A DNA stretch of 46,667 bases from an uncultured Clostridium sp. Lineage in GTDB: Bacteria > Bacillota > Clostridia > TANB77 > CAG-508. Below are positions 6,910 through 17,138 of this stretch, piece by piece. The translations under genes were made by a program, and so were the position numbers. The stretch lies in contig CABUKD010000012.1 of NCBI GenBank assembly GCA_902492105.1, positions 1-46,667 of the forward strand, in the 5' to 3' direction. Within the stretch, counting starts at the first letter, position 1. Each line of letters opens with the position of its first letter. The notes beneath the pieces are model-generated. The model saw only the letters and a list, made by a program, of their open reading frames with translations. It ran no database searches and was not told where the DNA came from.

Positions 6910-9900
6910 ATGTCAGAAGTAAAATGGACGAAAGAACAGTTACAAGCAATTGAAGAAAAACGGTTCCAATATTTTAGTAGCTGCTGCCGCAGGTAGTGGT
7001 AAGACTGCTGTACTTGTAGAAAGAATTATTCATAAAATTATAGATGAAAAAATGGATATTGATAAAATTTTAGTAGTAACTTTTACAAATGCTGCTGCTT
7101 CAGAAATGAGAGAAAGAATTCTAGATGCTATTTACAAAAAACTAGAAGAAGAGCCTCAAAACGTACATTTACAAAGGCAACTTACTTTACTTCCTAAAGC
7201 AAGTATTTGTACGATTCACTCTTTTTGCTTAGATGTAATACATAATTATTTTTATGAAATAGAGCTAGCTAGTAATTTTCGTATTGCAGATACGGTTGAG
7301 ATAGATTTATTAAAACAAGAGGTTTTAGACGATTTATTTGAACAAAAGTATTTAGAAAATGATAGTGATTTTATAGAACTCTTAGAAACTTATACGAATT
7401 ATCGTGGAGATGAAGCTTTGCAAGATCTTATTTTAACAATCTACCGTTTTATGCAAAGTAATCCATTTCCAGAAAAGTGGCTACAAGAAAAACTAAATTT
7501 ATTAATAAAAAACGAAGAAATAAAAGACTTTGGAGAAACTATTTGGGGCAAAATTATTTTAGAAAATATAAAAGAAGAAATGGAAGAAGCCGTTCTAAGG
7601 TTACAAAACATGCAAAATAAAATGGAAGGTTTTTATGAACTTTCTAAATTTACACAAGTAATAGCAGAAGATAAAATAGAATTGCAAGAGATTATAGGCC
7701 AAATACCTTCTTGGGACAATACTTATCTAAGAATTCAAAATCTCCATTTCAGTAAATGGCCAACTGATAAAAAAGTGACTTTAGACCTAAAAGAAGAAGC
7801 AAAACAAACAAGAGATAACATCAAAAAGACAATCAAAGAGGATATTAATAAGCTTATTAATCAAAATTCAGAAACCATTTTTGCAGATTTTGAAAAAATT
7901 CTACCAATTCTACAAAAATTGGTGAATTTAGTAATAGAATTTGGTAAATTATTTGCAGAAAAGAAGAAAGAAAAAAATTGTATAGATTTTAACGATATAG
8001 AGCATTTTGCTTTAACAATTTTACTAAAAAATCCAACAACAGTAGCAAAAAAATATCAAGAAAAATTTTTAGAAATTGCTATTGATGAATATCAAGATAG
8101 TAATTTGGTACAAGAATCTATTTTGACTAGTATTTCGCGTGGTAATAATATTTTTATGGTAGGAGATGTAAAACAAAGCATTTATAAATTTAGGCAAGCA
8201 AGACCAGAACTTTTTTTACAAAAGTATCAAACTTATCAGCTAAAAGAACAAAAAAAGGAAGATGAGCATTTAAAAATTCAGCTATTTCGTAATTTTAGAA
8301 GTAGGCAAAACATATTAGATGTTACAAACCTAGTATTTGAAGCCATTATGAGCAAAAAATTAGGAGATATTGATTATAACGAAAACGAATATTTAAATTA
8401 TGGAGCAAATTATCCAGATTTAGAAAAAGAAAATTATCAAATAACAATGAATACAAGAGCTACAGAAATGCTAATTATGGATTTAAAAGAACAAGACGAA
8501 ATTCAGGCATTTGCAAATGAAATAGTAGAATCTGACACAAAACAAGAAGAAACATCAGAAACTAATACAGAACAAGAAGAAAGAGTAGAAGATGAAGTAC
8601 TAGAAGCTAGAATGGTAGCAAATAAAATACAAGAACTTCTAAAAAATAGCACCATGGTATATGATAGGAAAAAAGGATATCGTCCAATCAAGCCAAAAGA
8701 TATTGTTATTTTATTAAGAGCAACTTCTACTTTAGCACCAATTTATGAAAAAGAATTGTCAGATTTAGAAATACCAGTATATAGCGATACTTCTAGTTCT
8801 TACTTGGACTCTGTAGAAATACAAACTATTTTATCTATTTTAAAAATTATGGATAATCCTCTCCAAGAAATTCCTCTTGTAGTAGTATTAAGGTCTAGCA
8901 TAGGCAATTTTACAGATAATGATTTATTGCAAATCCGTTTAACAGATAGAAATTGTAATTTTTATGAGGCATTGGTAAAAACAAGGCTTTGTGCAGAAGG
9001 TAACTTAAAACAAAAAATAGAAGAATTTTTTGCAAAATTAGATAAATGGAAAAAGCAAGAGCAATATATGCCCTTAGACGAACTTATTTGGCAAATTTAT
9101 TTAGATACGGGTTATTATCAATATGTAGGACTTTTGCCAAATGGTGCTATGAGGCAAGCTAATTTAAAAACACTATTTGAAAAAGCAAAACAATATGAAA
9201 CTGCAAGTTACAAAGGTTTGTTTCATTTTGTACATTTTATAGAAAAACTAAAAAAGCAAAATGGAGATTTAGCTTCTAGTAAATTAATAGGAGAAAATGA
9301 AGATGTAGTCCGTATTATGAGTATTCATAAAAGTAAAGGACTAGAATTTCCTGTTGTATTTCTATGTAATAGCCAGAAAAAGTTTAATATGCAGGATTTA
9401 AATGAAAGCATTTTGTTACATCAAGATTTAGGGCTTGGACCTACTTTTATAGATACCAAAAAGAAAATAAAATATTCCACTTTGGCAAAAGAAGCAATTA
9501 AACTTCAAATGAAACAAGAAACTCTTTCAGAAGAAGAAAGAATTTTATATGTTGCTTTAACTAGAGCAAAAGAAAAACTTTATATTACAGGAAGAAGTAA
9601 AGACTTTGCAAAAGAAATAGAACAAAAAAGGCAAGAATTAGCAGTTTACTTAGAACAAACAACAGACTTAAAATTAGATGATAAACTCATAAGAAAAGGA
9701 AAATCTTATTTAGACTGGCTTTTGTATGTATATCTTCTAGGACAAGAAAAAAGTATTACTTTAAAAGGAGAAGAAAAGCCTATAAGTGACATTATAACCT
9801 TACAAACCTTTTCTAAAAAAGAGCTATTAGAATCTTTAAAAAATCAGCAAGAGGAAAAAAAGGTAGATATTGTACAAGAAATACAAAATAAGTGGAGTGA

Positions 9901-10732
9901 AATTGAGAATGTACAACAAGAACTAAGCAAAATTCTAGAATGGCAATATCGTTATTTGGTAGATACAAAGCTTCCAACTAAAACTTCTGTTACAAAAATA
10001 AAACAAGAAAAAATGAAGTTACAAGATATTAATTTAGAAACAGAAGAAGAAAGGGAACAAGAGAACATATTTAGAAAAGAAGAAACAACAGAATTTACTA
10101 AGCAAGATGAAATACAAAAGCAACAAGAAGAACAAAAAGAAAGTAGCAAAATCTTTTCGGAAATAATGCCAAAATTTATGCAGGAAAGCAAAAAAATTTC
10201 AAATGCACATAAAGGAACTTTAGTACATTTGTGTATTCAGAGATTAAAAGAAGAAAAAGAATATACACTAAAAGACATTCAAGAAATGATACAAGACTTA
10301 GCAGAAAAACAAATTATTACAATAGAAGAAGCGGAAAGCATTGATGCAAAATTAGTATTTGGCTATACCAAATCGCAACTATTTCAAGAGTTAAAAGAGG
10401 CAAAAGAAATACACAAAGAACAACCTTTTTATATTAGCCTACCTGCAAAAGAAATGATAAAAGAAGCAAAAGAAGCAAATTCTGAAAAAGAGGTTTTAGT
10501 ACAAGGAATTATGGACTTGTTTTACGTAAATAGCAATAATCAATTAATTTTAGTAGATTTTAAAACCGATTATGTAGGAAAAGAAAATGGAGCAAAAGAA
10601 AAAATAGTAGAAAAATATAAAACACAATTAGAAATTTATCAAAAAGCACTAGAACAAGCATTAAATAGAAAGGTAGATAAAGTAGTACTTTGTCTTGCAA
10701 ATGCAAACTGGGAGGAAGTTATAATATCCTAG
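6910..10732 (+). CDS. addA: ATP-dependent helicase/nuclease subunit A (AddA), read through a +1 frame change at CGG 6961
   Basis: AddA is the helicase-nuclease of the AddAB double-strand-break repair complex. The ATG at 6910, with AAAGGAG upstream, encodes the Q-motif region (KWTKEQLQAIEEK), but this frame then meets CGG and closes at TAG 6994. The body lies in the +1 frame. Skipping C6961 gives AIEEKGSNILVAAAAGSGKT, exactly the spacing of other AddA proteins. Total 1273 residues. Motifs: Walker A GSGKT (about 29-33), VTFTNAAASEM, IDEYQDSN, GDVKQSIYKFRQARP, HKSKGLEFPVVFL, YVALTRAKEKL, and the C-terminal RecB-type nuclease GIMDLFY...VDFKTDY (about 1200). A TTG at 6950 could open the body frame, but it has no ribosome site and would lose the Q motif. 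No addB is adjacent. dnaE follows after 39 bases. Confidence 0.92.
6958..6964 (+). other. +1 frameshift site in addA (AAA CGG T)
   Basis: Zero-frame codons AAA CGG TTC become AAA (C) GGT TCC. CGG at 6961-6963 is one of only two in-frame CGG triplets in all annotated genes of the window; the other is the dnaE frame-change site. A four-base codon CGGT read as one residue gives the same protein length. Confidence 0.8.
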
Positions 10733-10771
10733 CTTTTTATAAAAAATAAATAGTAATATTAGGAGAAAAAA

Positions 10772-13700
10772 ATGGGAAATTTTGTACACTTACATATACA
10801 CAGTGAATTTAGTTTATTAGATGGAGCAAATAGAATTAAAGATTTACCAGTTAGGGCAAAAGAACTAGGCATGGATGCCATGGCAGTTACAGACCATGGT
10901 GCTATGTTTGGCGCTATTGACTTCTATAAAGCATGCAAAGCAAATGGAGTAAAGCCAATTATAGGATGTGAAGTGTATGTTGCACCTCGCAAAAGAACAG
11001 ATAAAGACCAAAACTTAGATGCAAAATATAGTCACTTAATTTTGCTTGCCAAAGATAATGAAGGATACAAAAATCTAGCAAAATTAGTATCTATTGGCTA
11101 TATAGAAGGTTTTTACTATAAACCTCGTATTGACCATGAAGTACTAGAACAATATCATGAAGGTCTCATTTGTTGTAGTGCTTGTTTAGCAGGTGAAGTC
11201 AATCAAGCCATCTTAGCAAACGACATGCAAAAAGCAAAAGAAGTAGCACTTTGGTATAAAAGTATTTTTGGGGAAGATTATTATTTAGAAATACAAAATA
11301 ATGGTATTAAAGAACAAGTACTAGCAAACCAAAAATTAATAGAATTGTCCAGAGCGCTAGATATTCCTTTAGTAGCAACAAATGATGCCCATTATTTAAA
11401 AAGAGAAGATGCCTATAACCATGAAGTACTACTTTGTATTCAAACAGGAAAACGTATGACAGATCCAGACAGAATGCGTTTTGAAACAGATGAACTCTAT
11501 GTAAAATCACCAGAAGAAATGAGTGACTATTTTAGAAATGTACCAGATGCTATTGAAAATACAGTAAAAATCGCCGAAAAATGTAATGTAGAATTTGAGT
11601 TTGGCCATACAATATTACCAAATTATGATGTACCAAAAGAGTTTGCAACTCATTATGATTATCTTGAAAAACTAACAAAAGATGGACTAGTAGAAAGATA
11701 TGGCGAAAATCCATCAGAAGAAGTGAAACAAAGGGCAGAATATGAACTTAGTGTTATCAATAAAATGGGCTATGTAGACTATTTCCTAATTGTATGGGAT
11801 TATATTCATTATGCCAAAACACATAATATTCCAGTAGGACCAGGACGTGGTTCTGGAGCAGGTTCTATTGTTGCCTATGCTATAGGTATTACCGATATTG
11901 ACCCAATAGCTTATGGGCTAATTTTTGAGCGTTTCTTAAACCCAGAAAGAATTAGCATGCCAGATTTTGACGTAGACTTTTGTTTTGAAAAAAGAGATAA
12001 AGTAATAGAATATGTAGAAGAAAAATATGGAAAAGACCATGTTTCTCAAATTATTACTTTTGGTACTATGTCTGCTAGAATGGTTATTCGTGATGTAGCA
12101 AGAGTACTAGACCTACCTTATGCAGAAGCAGATAAACTTGCTAAAATGATACCAAATGAACTACATATTACTATTAAAAAGGCAATGGAACAAAATAGAG
12201 AGTTAAAAGACCTATATGAATCATCAGAAGATATCAAAAAACTTTTAGATATTGCCATGGCACTAGAGGGAATGCCAAGGCAGGCTTCTACCCATGCTTG
12301 TGGAATTGTTATTACCAAAGAACCGGTTGTAAACTACGTTCCGCTCTATGTAAGAGATGGAGCTATTTCTACCCAATACATTATGACTACTCTAGAAGAA
12401 CTAGGACTACTGAAAATGGACTTTTTGGGGCTTCGTACTTTAACGGTTATTCAAGACACCATAGATTTAGTAAAGAAAAATCAAGGAATTGATGTTCAAT
12501 TTGATGAAAAAATGAATGACCCAAAAGTATACAAATTGTGGCAAAATGGAGAATCTGTTGGTATTTTCCAATTTGAAAGTCAGGGTATGACAAACTTTAT
12601 GAAAGAATTAAAACCAGACTGTTTGGAAGATATTATTGCTGGTGTTTCTTTGTATCGTCCAGGACCAATGGACCAAATTCCAAGATATATTGCAAACAAA
12701 AAAGACCCAGAACATGCAGTATATACGCATCCTGCTTTAAAACCAATTCTAGAAGTAACTTATGGATGTATGGTTTATCAAGAGCAAGTTATGCAAATTG
12801 TAAGAGATTTAGCAGGCTATTCTTTAGGAAGAGCAGATTTAGTAAGACGTGCCATGGGTAAGAAAAAACTAGATGTAATGGCAAAAGAAAGAGAAATTTT
12901 TATTCATGGACAGGTAGACGAAAATGGAAACATTATTGTACCTGGATGTGTTAGAAATGGAATTGATGAACAATCTGCCAATAAAATATTTGATGAAATG
13001 GCAGAATTTGCAAAATATGCATTTAATAAGTCACATGCAGCAGCATATGCAGTAGTATCCTATAGAACCGCTTATTTAAAAGCATATTATCCTGCAGAAT
13101 TTATGGCAGCAATGCTTAATAGCTTTTTAGGAAATCTAGATAAAATTCCAGGCTATATTGAAGAATGTAAAAGACTAGGCATTGAAATTTTAAAACCAGA
13201 TATGAATAAAAGCGAAACCAAATTTACAGTAGATAAAAATCAAATTCGTTTTGGACTACGGAAGCATTAAAAATGTAGGAACAGCAGCTGTAGATGAAAT
13301 TGTAAAAGAAAGAAAAGAAAATGGAGATTTTAAAGACTTTAGTGATCTTTGCGAAAGAATTAAAAATTCACAAGTCAACAAAAAATGTGTAGAAAGCTTA
13401 ATAAAGGCAGGAGCATTTGATACATTTGGTCAAACTAGAAAAACACTTATGGCGTCTTTTGAAGAAATTATAGATACTATCGCAGACTCTGCTAAAAAAA
13501 GTTTTGATGGTCAAGTTTCTATGTTCGATTTAGGCCCAGTAAGCAAAAATGATGAAATACAAGAAATGAAATATCATTATACAGTACTTCCAGAATATAC
13601 GAAAAAAGAAATGCTATTTATGGAAAAAGAAATGCTAGGACTATATATTTCAGGACATCCTTTAGAATCTATGAGAGAACAAATAGAAAAGAAGACCAAT

Positions 13701-14282
13701 ATTAATACATTGCTTTTAAGACAATTAGAACAATCTGCTACACAAGATGAGCAAGAATTATCTAATGAAGTAGAACAAACAAAACAATCAGACTTTAAAG
13801 ATGGACAGAATGTAACCTATGCCGGAATTATTACTTCAGTAAAAAAGAAGTATACCAAAAACAATACACTTATGGCATTTGTTACAGTAGAAGATTTATA
13901 TGGACCAACAGAAATTATTGTATTTGATAGTTGTTACAAAAATTGTTCTTCTATCCTTATGAATGACAATGTAGTTTTAGTAGAAGGAAGACTAAGCTTA
14001 AGAGAAGACGAAGAACCAAAAATTGTAGCAAAAACTATTCAAGAATTTATAGAAGTAAAGAAAAAAATATTAGAACTAAATATTACAAATTTAGATGAAA
14101 ACAGAAAAACAAGACTAAAAGGAGCCATACTTTTCTTTACAGGGGAGAAAAACAATATTCAAATACAAATTAAAAACGGAGAAAAACTAGATAAGGCAGG
14201 AGGCATCTACTTAACCCCTGAAATTTTAAAACAATTTCAAGAAATTGTAGGGGAAGAAAATGCAAAATTAGTAGAAGTTTAA
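10772..14282 (+). CDS. dnaE: DNA polymerase III alpha subunit DnaE, read through a +1 frame change at CGG 13259
   Basis: Replicative polymerase subunit of 1169 residues once joined. PHP domain: VHLHIHSEFSLLDG and TDHGAMFG near the start. Polymerase: GPGRGSGAGS (about 362), the catalytic Asp pair in PDFDVDF (398-403), and a third Asp in KMDFLGL. The zero frame ends at TAA 13268 after ...IRFGL-RKH; skipping C13259 restores FGLGSIKNVG, the conserved start of the helix-hairpin-helix domain. After this come the clamp-binding motif QVSMFDL (914-920) and an OB fold (about 1015-1060). Without the shift the product would be an 832-residue polymerase core lacking clamp and tau contacts. Start has AGGAG upstream; likely co-transcribed with addA. 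Confidence 0.94.
13256..13262 (+). other. +1 frameshift site in dnaE (CTA CGG A)
   Basis: Zero-frame CTA CGG AAG CAT TAA becomes CTA (C) GGA AGC ATT. The zero-frame stop comes two codons after the CGG. As in addA, the skipped base is the C of CGG, the preceding base is A, and the new codon is GGN for Gly. Confidence 0.82.
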
Positions 14283-14339
14283 AAATAGTAGAGGCCTATA
14301 AGAAGAAAAAAATAATAAAATAGAAGGAGAAAAGAAAAA

Positions 14340-14534
14340 ATGGTAAAACAAAGTACATTTATTATTACAGTGGTAGTAATTGTAATTTTATGGATAATAA
14401 GCCTAATAGGAATGAGCTTTTATTATGAAAATAAAATAAGAGATGTATTGCAAGAAAAAGAAGATATTACAATTTTGCAAGATGTTGAACAACAAAATGA
14501 AGATGAAGCTTTAAAAAATATTGTAGTAGAATAA
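14340..14534 (+). CDS. Small single-pass membrane protein, unknown function
   Basis: 64 residues: a short basic N-terminus, one membrane helix (about 6-28, IITVVVIVILWIISLIGMSF), then a soluble acidic tail rich in Glu/Asp. GAAGGAG precedes the start. It follows dnaE by 57 bases and may be co-transcribed. No family is recognised. Confidence 0.7.
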   Translation: MVKQSTFIITVVVIVILWIISLIGMSFYYENKIRDVLQEKEDITILQDVEQQNEDEALKNIVVE

Positions 14535-14603
14535 ATATAAAATAATTTTGGTACTAAATAAGCAAAGCAAAATAAAAGTAAAAGGAAAAAAATTAAAAAA
14601 GTA

Positions 14604-14632
14604 TTGAAAAGAAAAAAAGTTAATGGTAATAT
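14604..14632 (+). promoter_or_regulatory. Promoter of prepilin-like paralogue 2
   Basis: TTGAAA (14604-14609), 17-base spacer ending GTTAATGG, then TAATAT (14627-14632). The promoter at 28941-28969, upstream of paralogue 3, has a closely similar spacer also ending GTTAATGG, suggesting common ancestry or a shared regulator. Confidence 0.75.
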
Positions 14633-14667
14633 AAAGAAAAAATACAAAAGAGAGGAGAAAATAAAAA

Positions 14668-15903
14668 ATGGAGAGAAAAGCGAAAGAAAAAAGAGGTATT
14701 ACCTTAATTGCATTGGTTGTAACTATAGTGGTATTGTTAATTTTAGCAGGAATTACAATTAATATGTTATTTAGTAATGGAGGAATATTTAAGACAGCCC
14801 AAGATGCAGCAAATGCATGGAATGAGGCAACAGTAAACGAGCAAGAAAGTTTAAATAACTTAGCAGACCAAATAGCAAATTTAGTAAATGGACAAGTAGG
14901 AGGAGGTTCAGGAGGAGATGAACCAGAAGACCCAACCACAGGCCCAAATGGAAAGCCATTAGTAGAAACAGCAACAGAAATACAAACAGAAAGTAATTTA
15001 GAAGCAGAAGATGAATATGGAAATCCAGTAGTAGTGCCAAAAGGATTTAAAGTAGTAGTAGATGAAACAACAAATAATGCTACAACAGTACCAGAAGGAA
15101 TTGTAATAGAAGATGGAGCAGGAAACCAGTTTGTATGGATACCAACAGGAACGTATAAAGTAGATGCAAGTGGAACAACAAAAACAAATGATTTAACAAG
15201 AAGGCAGTGGGGAACAACTGCAAATACAGTACAAGAACCTACAACAATAACTGGAGATGAAGTAGTTTCAGGAAATAGTGGACAATATTATTATGGAGAA
15301 GGAGCAACACAAGATAAAGATGGAAATTCAATAACTCCAGTAAGTACAAAAATAGAAGAATTTCTAAATAGTGCAAAGGCAGTAACAGAAGGTGGTAATG
15401 GAGGATTTTATATAGGAAGATATGAGCAAGGAGAAGGAAATGTATGTAAGGCAGGAGTAAATGCTTATGTAGATGTAACAAGAGATGAAGCAAAAACACA
15501 AGCAGAAGCAATGTATGCAGATAAAGAGCAATATGGAGTAACAAGTCAGTTAATCAGTAGTTATGCATGGGATACAGCCTTAAACTTTATCTGTCAAAAT
15601 AGTGAGTATGGATATACATTAGCAACCACAACAGAAGATACCTATGGAAATATAGGAACAGGTAATAAAACACAAACAGGAGGATATCCAGAAGATTGTT
15701 ACAGTAATATTTATGACCTACTTGGTAATTGTTGTGAATGGACAACAGAATATTCGAGTGGCACGCGTGCTAGTATTGCTGTCCCTTGTGTGCCTAGGGG
15801 AAGTTACTACGTCTACAGTAGCTTTTACGCAGCTATTCGCTACGACTTCACCACAGGCACTTCCGACCCCAACATTTCCTTCCGCCCTAGCTTATATGTG
15901 TAG
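14668..15903 (+). CDS. Prepilin-like surface protein with FGE-like domain and variable-repeat-like tail (paralogue 2)
   Basis: 411 residues. A 10-residue basic leader ending in Gly precedes ITLIALVVTIVVLLILAGITI, a prepilin-type signal with Ala in place of Glu5. A Gly/Glu-rich linker (about 72-90) leads to the FGE-sulfatase/C-type-lectin-like domain: FVWIPTG, GGFYIGRYEQG, YAWDTALNFICQNS, NIYDLLGNCCEWTTE. The last 40 residues (RGSYYVYSS to FRPSLYV) are encoded by strikingly GC-richer, A-poor DNA and end in FRPxLY, as in variable regions of diversity-generating retroelement targets. GAGAGGAG precedes the ATG. Related to the genes at 630 and 29240. Probable role: a displayed binding protein; target of diversification is inference. 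Confidence 0.8.
   Translation: MERKAKEKRGITLIALVVTIVVLLILAGITINMLFSNGGIFKTAQDAANAWNEATVNEQESLNNLADQIANLVNGQVGGGSGGDEPEDPTTGPNGKPLVETATEIQTESNLEAEDEYGNPVVVPKGFKVVVDETTNNATTVPEGIVIEDGAGNQFVWIPTGTYKVDASGTTKTNDLTRRQWGTTANTVQEPTTITGDEVVSGNSGQYYYGEGATQDKDGNSITPVSTKIEEFLNSAKAVTEGGNGGFYIGRYEQGEGNVCKAGVNAYVDVTRDEAKTQAEAMYADKEQYGVTSQLISSYAWDTALNFICQNSEYGYTLATTTEDTYGNIGTGNKTQTGGYPEDCYSNIYDLLGNCCEWTTEYSSGTRASIAVPCVPRGSYYVYSSFYAAIRYDFTTGTSDPNISFRPSLYV
15763..15903 (+). other. Candidate diversity-generating variable repeat at the 3' end of paralogue 2
   Basis: By hand count 61 of the 120 bases 15781-15900 are G or C, against 45 of 120 just upstream (the last 20 of which already look shifted). Many codons are TAC, AGC, TTC, GAC, CCC, AAC, ACC, that is NNC forms expected from mutagenised AAC. 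This codon choice is unlike neighbouring genes. No template repeat or reverse transcriptase is in the window. Confidence 0.55.
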
Positions 15904-15924
15904 GTCTGAAAGCTGAAAGATAAA

Positions 15925-15967
15925 CAAGACATGATACAGCAGGAGATACTGATGTAATCATGTCTTG
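15925..15967. other. Long hairpin just downstream of the variable tail
   Basis: CAAGACATGAT (15925-15935) is perfectly inverted at 15957-15967 (ATCATGTCTTG). The 21-base loop can fold further (ACA/TGT and CAG/CTG around GAGATA). It begins 22 bases after the stop codon. No T-run follows, so it is not a classical terminator. Confidence 0.6.
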
Positions 15968-15994
15968 AACTGTATCAACCAAAATTTCCCAAAT
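15968..15994 (+). repeat. 27-bp direct repeat, left copy, flanking the insertion sequence
   Basis: AACTGTATCAACC continuing to CCCAAAT is identical at 17139-17165. It lies 18 bases outside the left end of the insertion sequence. Confidence 0.85.
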
Positions 15995-16012
15995 ATAGGT
16001 TTAAAATAGATA

Positions 16013-17119
16013 TGTCACAAAACAAATAAAAAATAAATAGGAAATACCAAAAATATGATAAAATGTTTTTAACCACAAAAACTTTATCTAATTGGAGGTA
16101 TTCCCTATGAAAAATAGTATAACACAAAAAATGAAATATAAACAGAGCGTAATAAAATTTTCTTTAGAATATGGAGTAAGTAAAACAGCAATAAGGTTCG
16201 ATATCAGCAGAAGAACCATATACAGATGGATAAAACAATATGATGGAACAATAGAAAGTTTAAGAGATAAAAGTCATAAACCAAAACATCATCCAAATGA
16301 GCATACAGCAGAAGAAATTAAACTAATAAAAAATTACAAAAGAAATAATAAAGAAACAGGCTTAGTAGTATTATGGTTAAAATTAAAAAGAGCGGGATAC
16401 AAAAGGACAATACAAGGTTTGTATCATGTGATGAGAAGATTAGGAATATATGAAAAAGCACCAAGTAAAGCTAAGAGAATACAAGCCCAGAAGTTCCAAT
16501 AGCAAAATATCCTGGAGAAAGAGTACAAATAGATGTAAAATATGTACCAAGAGAATGTATGAGTAAAGAGCTACAAGAATTAGGAGAAAGATATTATCAA
16601 TATACAGCAATAGATGAATATACAAGACTAAGATATACGTATTACAGTAAAGAACATAACACATATGAATCAACGATATTTGTAAATAAATTAATACGAT
16701 ATTTTCCATTTAAAATAAAATTAATACAAACAGACAATGGGTTTGAATTTACAAATAGACTATCATGGAATGGATTTAATAAAAATAAAAAGACAATGTT
16801 TGAAAAAAGATTAAAAGAATTACAAATAGAGCATAGTTTAATAAGACCACATACACCAACCCAAAATGGAAAAGTAGAAAGAAGTCACAGGAAAGATCAA
16901 GAAAGATTTTATTACAAAAGAGTATTTGTAAGTTTAGAAGATTTAAAAGAAAAAGGAAAAAGATGGCTAATAGAATACAATAATTTTCCAATGAGACCAT
17001 TAAAATGGATGAGTCCAAAGGAAAAACTATTGGAATATATGGCAAAATAAAATGTAAAGTAAAAACGCAGTCATATATTTTGATATTTCAAAGTATATAT
17101 TTTTTAATAAATTGTGACA
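16013..17119 (+). mobile_element. Insertion sequence, IS481/IS3-like, with decayed transposase
   Basis: About 1.1 kb bounded by TGTCACAA (16013-16020) and its inverse TTGTGACA (17112-17119), with further partial inverted similarity inward. It contains one transposase gene broken by a frame change. No short target duplication is evident directly at the ends; a 27-bp direct repeat lies 18-19 bases outside each end instead. It lies between the variable tail of paralogue 2 and the Fn3 gene. Confidence 0.75.
16107..17050 (+). pseudogene. Transposase, DDE superfamily, split by a frameshift near 16490
   Basis: First part 16107-16502 (131 residues): helix-turn-helix, VSKTAIRFDISRRTIYRWIK, and a second helical domain. 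Second part, open through 17050, gives the integrase core: VQIDVKYV (first Asp, upstream of ATG 16559), QTDNGFEF (second Asp), GKVERSH (Glu), then NNFPMRPLKWMSPKE. The second part lies in the -1 frame; the two frames overlap between a TAA near 16470 and the TAG at 16500, and I see no slippery heptamer there, so a one-base deletion is more likely than programmed shifting. No CGG is involved. GGAGG lies 9 bases before ATG 16107. Confidence 0.8.
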
Positions 17120-17138
17120 CATCATTGACTAACCTACA

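Noticed and set aside
6950..10732. addA starting at TTG 6950 with no frame change
   Set aside because: TTG 6950 has no ribosome site and lacks the conserved Q-motif region, which is present in the other frame behind a good ribosome site at ATG 6910.
16470..16502. A programmed frameshift in the transposase, or a third CGG-type site
   Set aside because: The frames differ by -1, not +1. No CGG and no slippery heptamer occurs in the overlap, so decay by a one-base deletion is simpler.
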